From Caprimulgus europaeus (lineage: Eukaryota > Chordata > Aves > Caprimulgiformes > Caprimulgidae), in NCBI GenBank assembly GCA_907165065.1, contig OU015532.1:48216839-48280838 (forward strand): DNA of 64,000 bases, given 5' to 3'. The notes beneath the pieces were generated by a model, which was not told the origin of the DNA, did not search any database, and saw only the letters and a list, made by a program, of their open reading frames with translations. Shown one piece after another: positions 57,801-64,000 of the stretch (positions are counted from its first letter, which is position 1; the number at the start of each line of letters is the position of its first letter). The position numbers and the translations under genes are program-made.

Positions 57801-60800
57801 CAAGCAATTAAACCAGCACATACCGTGTTGTGTGGCCAGCGCAGACTCCAGCTCAGTTCTGGCTACAAACGGCAATTCGACGGCAAGGAATTATTGTGTG
57901 AACTGTCCTTTGCTATTGAGGTTTTCAGGCAACAAAATACAAATGTAATAAGTAAAAGCAATGTAAGTGGAAGCCTCCCACAGTCCTAAAAGTCAGAATT
58001 TTTTAGATGATCTGCATATAATGAAAAAAACCACTAGGGTCTTTTAAAGTCACATTGGCTTCCAAGTTCCTAAGTACTTAGAAACCTAATATTAGTCAAC
58101 ATGAAGGAGATAAGCTAGGGTACATACAGCTGTTAGTAAAAAATCCGTGTTTCCCTTCCTTGGTCATTATCTAGGCAGTGATGGCTTTCAGTTTGCAATT
58201 CTATTGTAAGATTTTTTACTATTTTTTTTACAAGAAATAGCCTAATAAATTCTGGGGCTGAATCTTCCTGTGGTCCTTCCTGTGTGGGTGTGACATGGGC
58301 TGTGAAGTGAGCCCCCAGTCCTGCGTCCTGCCTCTGACATTGGCCCAGGGACAGGCCAGTCCACACTCAGGGGTGCCGTGCTTCACACAGCTTCACTTGC
58401 CCTTTTCAGACTCACTCAAAGACATCCACTGCTTAGACATTTAGTGGTGTGGGCTTTTTTTATTTCTTGGCAATAATTTCCTCTAAAATGAGTGAGATTT
58501 TCCATAGCTCCAACTTTAGGTGAACATTCAAGTGACTTGAGTAGAAATCTCAGTGAAAACTCAATAAAAGCCTTAGGATTTAGCTCATGGGAGTTCATTA
58601 TTGGGCTTAGACTTTTTATTCCTTGGACTAAAGCACCCTGCAATACATCACTATTTTGCTGGAAATGGTGTTTGCATAATAAGCTTTGGAATTCACCATG
58701 GAAAACACAGACATAGTAAATGAGGTGGGGTTAGGATTGTTCTGTAATTTATGATTGGAGATGTAAGTGAGCGTGTTTCAAGCTAAAACTCTGCAAGATT
58801 TCTGCTCATACAGCATATTCTGCACAGGTTCCCACTGCCAGCTCAGGCTCGGTCTCTCCTTAGCACTCTGGGTTACAAGCCTCACAAGGAAGGATGGAAA
58901 AACTGCTTGTGATGTATGCTTGTACTTTCTTTTTCTGGCTTTGTATTGAGTCTTACAGTTTATGTCCAGGTAGCACTTGACATCCACAGCCCACAGGCTG
59001 GTGAGTAGCAGGACAATACTTTGGGAAAGGGTGTGCTACGTGTTCCTCTTACTGTTGTGTCCTGGGTCTCTAGGGCTGGCATGGTCAGAGATTTCAGGCT
59101 GGGTTAAATGAGCCCTCTAGTTTGACCTGGCTCAGTCCTCACATTAAAGCCCTTAGGCTGAGGAGCACAGAATAATTTGGCAAATTAACCTTTTTAAATT
59201 TACACTAACCTTGAAAAATTCGAGTTTCCATGGTTTAATTTGGCCCAAGTTAGAAAATCCATCCTGATTTCCACAGAAGCTACTGCGTCCTCGTGCAGTG
59301 TCAGCAGCTGTGTCGCAGAACAGCAGCTGCTGCAGCTCAGGGCAATGCTTCCTGCTCTGGAGCCTCACAGCTTTGGGATGTAAAGGTTTGTCTTCAGCAC
59401 ACAGATAGTAACTGTGCTGCTGTGTCTGGAGGTGGAGCATCTCCCTAAGAAGGCACCAGCAGGCTGGACTGGAGTAGTCCAGCCAAGGCCACCCAAAGGG
59501 TTGTGTGAGTGTGAGGTGCACAACACTAAATAAGCAGCCAAAATAAAATGTTGAAGGAAATGTCTTGCTAGGTTGGAGACTTATGGAATGGCAAAAATCA
59601 TCTTGTTCCTGCCAGGGCTGAAACTCTCTCAACTCTTTTGCATCTGTAAGCAGCCCTGGAGGAGACAGAGGCAGATGCTTGGACGGAGTGGCACGTGCCC
59701 TGAGGGCATGGCATGTATGATATATAGTATGGAAAACAACCCCCCCATCCATCCTCAGTCCTGTAGATGTGAAGGGTCAGCTCTCTCAGGCTTTAGCCAC
59801 GGGGAAAAAAAAATTCACTTTGATTTTTCTGATTTTTCTGGTTGAACGTGCATAGCAAACCCAGCACTGTGCACTCACTTCTCAGCAAGCATTTACAAAC
59901 TCAAGGGTTTTGGTACTTGGGGAAACAGCTAGTTGTGTTTATAGCTGCTAGAGCATACTGGAAAAGAAAGATGCAGCTTTGGTATGAGAATGGACTCTGG
60001 TTTGCAGGTTAAAGCAGTGTCATCTCTGGTCACTGCTTTCAGTTGAAAGCTACTTTGGAGCTGTATTTTGTGAAAGCACCTGGCAGCTTACAGCACTTCA
60101 TTACAGCACAGCATCAGTAAGGCTCCTCGTGCCTCTGATGGGTGCTTCTGTGCTGTCAAAGCTATGGGGACCTTTCCAAGGGGATGCCAAGAGCAGCAGT
60201 CACTGGGGGAGAGGCAAGGAGGGTTTTCCTCTTTTGTATTTGTGCTGCTCACTGACTATATCATACTTTTGTTAATAAACAGTTAACATATAGATTTGAT
60301 GGGAAAAAAAATAAGCAATTAAGATTGGGTCTTTTTATCCCTAATGGCATCTAAATGAATGCTAATAACTGTGTTCAGATTTCATTAAGACTTCACTGTA
60401 GAGCCTGATGCACTGATTCAACCACGGGGGTTTGCGTGGCCTCTGGAAACTCGTTCTGTGCGAGTGATCTGCTCCAGAGTCACTGGTGTAGCTGCTTCCA
60501 GTGGGAACCCGGGAGAATGTACCACAGGGAAAATGTTTCCAAAGCCACCACTCAGGGAATAAATTCCCAGGAGAACTTGCATTTTGTTTCCCGTTCCTGC
60601 TGCCCCTCTCAGTGGCAGCTCCTTGTGCAGTCTGCCTTTGGTCAGCTGCTCTGAACTGCACAAGAGGCTCCCACACTGCTGCTGCTTTCGTCCCCAGCCA
60701 GCACGGGTGGGAGCTGCTGCACTTCTGATCTTCTCCCCTTCTCACTGGCTTAGTGCTCCTGAAAACGATGTTAATCCCCACTCATTTCGTAGCCTTTTTC

Positions 60801-63106
60801 TTTGTGCTACCTGGCACACCCCAGGTAGAAGCAAATGCAAGATCATGATTTTATTTGTCTCTGAGTTTCTGAGCATGTAAGTAGATAATTTTTTGCACAA
60901 AGCACATCCTTATTATATCCTTTGCCATAATAATATGATTCATCATTAATTCTATTATTCTTCATCTCAGCCTCAGTACATAATTGTGGGGTAAGCATGC
61001 AAGTTCCCAGGTTTTACACCACTATTAAGCCCTATCAGAAAATTTTCAGTTAAAAAAGATATTCCACATGTGCATCATTACATAACTAAATGATCATTTT
61101 ATGGTAGGTATTACACTGTATGGTTTAAAACACGCTTTCTTCCTTTAGAGTCTGGATAGTGGATAAAATACAGTCCCTGTAGATGGAAACACACCTTGTT
61201 TATTCCAAACAAGAAAGAACCTGGCAGCCCTCCTTCCACAAAGAACTGATATCCCTCTAAGGTGTGAAATTTAGAGTAGATGTGAATCTTTACCGTGTCA
61301 TGGTAGGATTTGCTTTGTTACATCAGTTAGGCTGCAGGGATCAGAAAGCAGAGATAGTAAACAGACAGTCAGAGCTCTAGGTAAATGTGTCAGTGCCCAA
61401 ATTAGAGACTTGTTAAAAACAGAGTTCATGTCCAGATCCTGGTGTGAATGAGAGGGCTCGGCAGACAGGCACAGTGGTGGAAGATTATTTTTTGTCTGCT
61501 AAAATAGGAACTATATTACAAATCCTGTCTTCCTACAAACAGCAGCTGACCTCTGCCCAGGCCGTGTGATTTCACCCTGGGGACGCTCAGGAGAGGAGCA
61601 GAACGTGTCTCCGGTCGCTCACTCCGCTCGGAGGCTGGTCAGCACGTGCAGACACAGGAACACCTTTGGGTCTTTCCGATATTTCTGCAAGGAGTGGATT
61701 TCCCACCACAAAAGCTTTGTTCTAGTGGAGCTCTGGGAATGTTCCTCACCAAGGGCCATGGCAGTCCCTGGGACTCCTGTCTTGTGTGAGGTCTGCATAA
61801 CCACCTTGGCTTTCCTCTTAGGAACTGCAGCTGCATCTCTTTCTGCCAGGCTGTGTCACACCACCGCGTTAGACAGTGCCTGAGCGTGCTGGCGTGCCCG
61901 CACACAGGCACTCTGGCACACGCTTGCTTTGGGGTGTGCAACCAGGGCTGCCCCTGCCTGGGGGAGACGCCCAAAGGCTCTGCACTGGGGTCCGGCAGCG
62001 GCTTGGTGGCTGCGCGGTGGGAGGACCCCGCAGAGCTTCCCCGCTGCCAGACCCACCTCCCCGTGGGCAGGGGGTTGGTGTGTGCTACCAGTCTCCTTTT
62101 TGCAATTCACTGCTGCAATTCCCCTCTCTCTCGGACACTGGGGTGTTAGCCTGATTGCTTTCTCCCTTGCCTGCCTGCCACTCCCACAGCATTTCTAGGT
62201 GTGCAGTTACCGACCTGTTTGTGTGAAGAACAATTGTCTCTTCCTAACAAAGCCAGAGTGGTTCAGTGTGATCTGGCAGCTTCGTGTGGTTTATGGTGCA
62301 GGGTTCCATGAACAGTGAACTATAGTTCACAGCCTCTCCATAGGGACTCATTAGCTTTCCCATATAAGATGCCATAAAATGTTATATAAAATTGAAATTA
62401 CAAGTTAATAGGAAAAGCCTTGCCCAGGAAGAGGCTTTGTCCACACACCACAGCCTGTCTGAAGAGATTATTCAAAGCCGGGTATGTGGGCGCACACCGG
62501 GTGTGTGGTTGTGAGTGGGACACAACTCCTTCCTGCCAGCAGATCCATCACCTCTTCTCGTTTTCTGTTGTCCAGAGGGATGGCTGCAGCCCAGTGGATG
62601 CATAAGTCAGTACATTAGTCAATAGGCAAAAAGAAACCCCGGGGTGGGGAGAAAAGTCTCTGCTCCACGGTGATAAGTGTTTGTGGAAAGACTTGGACAG
62701 ATACCCAAAAAGGACCACGTGCTCGTAAAAAAATCCTGTCACGTTATTCTTCCTCCTCCTTTCAAATGGCCTCAGGACTGCCCTTTATTCACTGCACAAC
62801 TGAGCTTCCTGAGCTAGATTCAAAAGCTGGAGGAACTGTTAAAGGAAGCATTTAGCGAGCAGAAACCTCCTGCCAATGCTAATAGGGTTTTAAAAACGCA
62901 AACAAGCGGAGCCTGAGTTCAAAGACTGCAAGCTCAAGGAGATCATGGAGAGCTGATTTCCTAAGCGACCTCATGGAACAGTATCTTTAAAAAATCAGTG
63001 GAAAGAAATGCATGTAACTGCTCACTGACTGAGAGGCAGCAGCGGGCCCACACAGACCACGCTTCCTTGGGGGTTCGGTGAGGGTGCTGCTGCTCAGCTG
63101 TTTAGA
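45823..63106 (+). other. SLC1A2 intron 1, distal part
   Basis: About 17 kb of mostly unique sequence with a small TCTG microsatellite. No exon, RNA gene or transposon recognised. Open frames here are short, overlapping and without splice context. Confidence 0.6.
49977..49998. repeat. (TCTG)n microsatellite
   Basis: Five to six TCTG units in SLC1A2 intron 1. Confidence 0.85.
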
Positions 63107-64000
63107 TACAGAATCACAGCATCAGAGAACCATCTAGGTTGGAAAAGACCCTTCAGATCATCGAGTCCAACTGTAAACCCAACACTGCCAACTCCACCAC
63201 TGAGCCATGTCTCTAGGCACCACATCTGCACGGCTTTTAAATACCTCCAGGGAAGGTGACTCCACCACTGTCCTGGGCAGCCTGTTCCAATGCTTGACAG
63301 CCCTTTTGGGAAAGAAATTTCTCCTCATATCCAATCTGAACCTCCCCTTTCTCATCCTGAGGCCTCTTCCTCTTGTCCCGTCACTTGCTACTTGGGAGAA
63401 GAGACTGACCCTCCACCTTGCTACAACACCCTTCCAGGTCTCCCCTCAGCTTCCTTTTCTCCAGGCTCAGCACCCCCAGTTCCCTCAGCCTGAACTCAGC
63501 ACACTTGTGCTCCAGACCCTTCCCCAGCTCTGTTCCCTTCTCTGGACACGCTCCAGCACCTCCCTGGCCTTCTCGGAGTCAGGGGCCCAACACTGAACCC
63601 AGCACTCGAGCTGCGGCCTCACCAGTGCCCAGTGCAGGGGGATGATCACTGCGCTGGCCCTGCTGGCCACACTGTTCCTGATCCAGGCCAGGATGCCCTT
63701 GGCCTTCCTGGCCACCTTGGGCACACTGCTGGCTCATACTGAGCCAGCTGTCAACCAACACCCCCAGGTCCTTTGCCACCAGGCAGCTCTCCAGCCATCT
63801 CTCCCCAAGCCTGGAGCCTTGCGTGGGGTTGCTGTGACCCAGGGGCAGGACCCAGCACTTGGCCTTCTTGAACCTCATGGAACTGACCTCAGCCCATGGA
63901 TCCAGCCTGGCCAGATCCCTCTGCAGAGCCTCCCGACCCCCAAGCAGATCAGCATTCCTGCCCAGCTTGGTGTCACCTGCAAACTGACTGAGGGTGCACT
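63107..64000 (-). mobile_element. CR1 LINE, reverse-transcriptase C-terminus and 3' end (sense on -), runs off the window
   Basis: The + strand starts with the reverse complement of a CR1 tail (ACAGAATCACAGCATCAGAG, GGTTGGAAAAGACCCTTCAG, ATCATCGAGTCCAAC). Reading the - strand gives, in pieces, [70 protein letters not shown] and [15 protein letters not shown], all CR1 reverse-transcriptase C-terminal motifs. These pieces lie in different frames, so the copy carries frameshifts and is inactive in this part. At least 890 bp is present, longer than the other two copies, and the 5' part continues beyond 64,000. It is intronic in SLC1A2 and antisense to it. Confidence 0.95.

Noticed and set aside
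29390-63106. A search for SLC1A2 exon 2 or for an alternative first exon ending in ATGGTNAG before a donor
   Set aside because: No ATG-GTN-AG followed by GT was found; close strings such as those at 44,015 and 52,760 lack a donor, so no alternative exon is called.
63207-63645. Plus-strand open frames of 67-129 codons at the window end
   Set aside because: They are antisense to the CR1 reverse-transcriptase remnant on the minus strand.

Overview
The window is vertebrate nuclear DNA, most likely from a bird. The support is a set of CR1 retrotransposon copies in both orientations (about 9,754-10,238 on +, 31,676-32,043 on -, 63,107-64,000 on -), no mammalian SINE or L1 that I recognise, split genes with standard GT/AG introns, and compact spacing between two neighbouring genes. 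No prokaryotic feature, tRNA, rRNA or CRISPR array was seen.

Two genes are recognisable, both on the + strand and in the order known from human 11p13 (PAMR1 then SLC1A2). (1) The 3' part of PAMR1 lies between 14,773 and about 25,580: six coding exons with consistent splice phases, giving about 505 codons. They encode three Sushi (CCP) domains and a trypsin-like domain that has lost its catalytic serine. The signal-peptide, CUB and EGF exons were not found and presumably lie upstream of base 1. (2) The 5' end of SLC1A2 (EAAT2/GLT-1, the astroglial glutamate transporter) has a CpG island from about 27,750 to 29,420. Its first coding exon (29,373-29,389) contributes only six residues (MASPEG). 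Everything from 29,390 to the window end is SLC1A2 intron 1, and exon 2 is not in the window.

Layout: 1-14,772 upstream PAMR1 intron(s), holding a CR1 copy and a 0.77 kb A/C-rich minisatellite; 14,773-25,580 PAMR1 exons; 25,580-27,750 short intergenic gap; 27,750-29,420 SLC1A2 CpG island, leader and exon 1; 29,390-64,000 SLC1A2 intron 1, with two CR1 copies, a homopurine tract, a Z-DNA-prone tract and a 1.2 kb G-rich 24-bp minisatellite.

The most interesting observations are: an apparent extra, phase-symmetric Sushi exon in PAMR1; a long TTA microsatellite about 30 bp from a PAMR1 splice acceptor; a two-level (24 bp and 367 bp) G-rich minisatellite inside SLC1A2; a minisatellite carrying eight copies of an ATGTAATTACAT palindrome; and duplicated GC blocks with a canonical G-quadruplex motif in the SLC1A2 promoter island. 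I did not find a new multi-gene system. Comparisons with human proteins are from memory; no alignment or database search was run.
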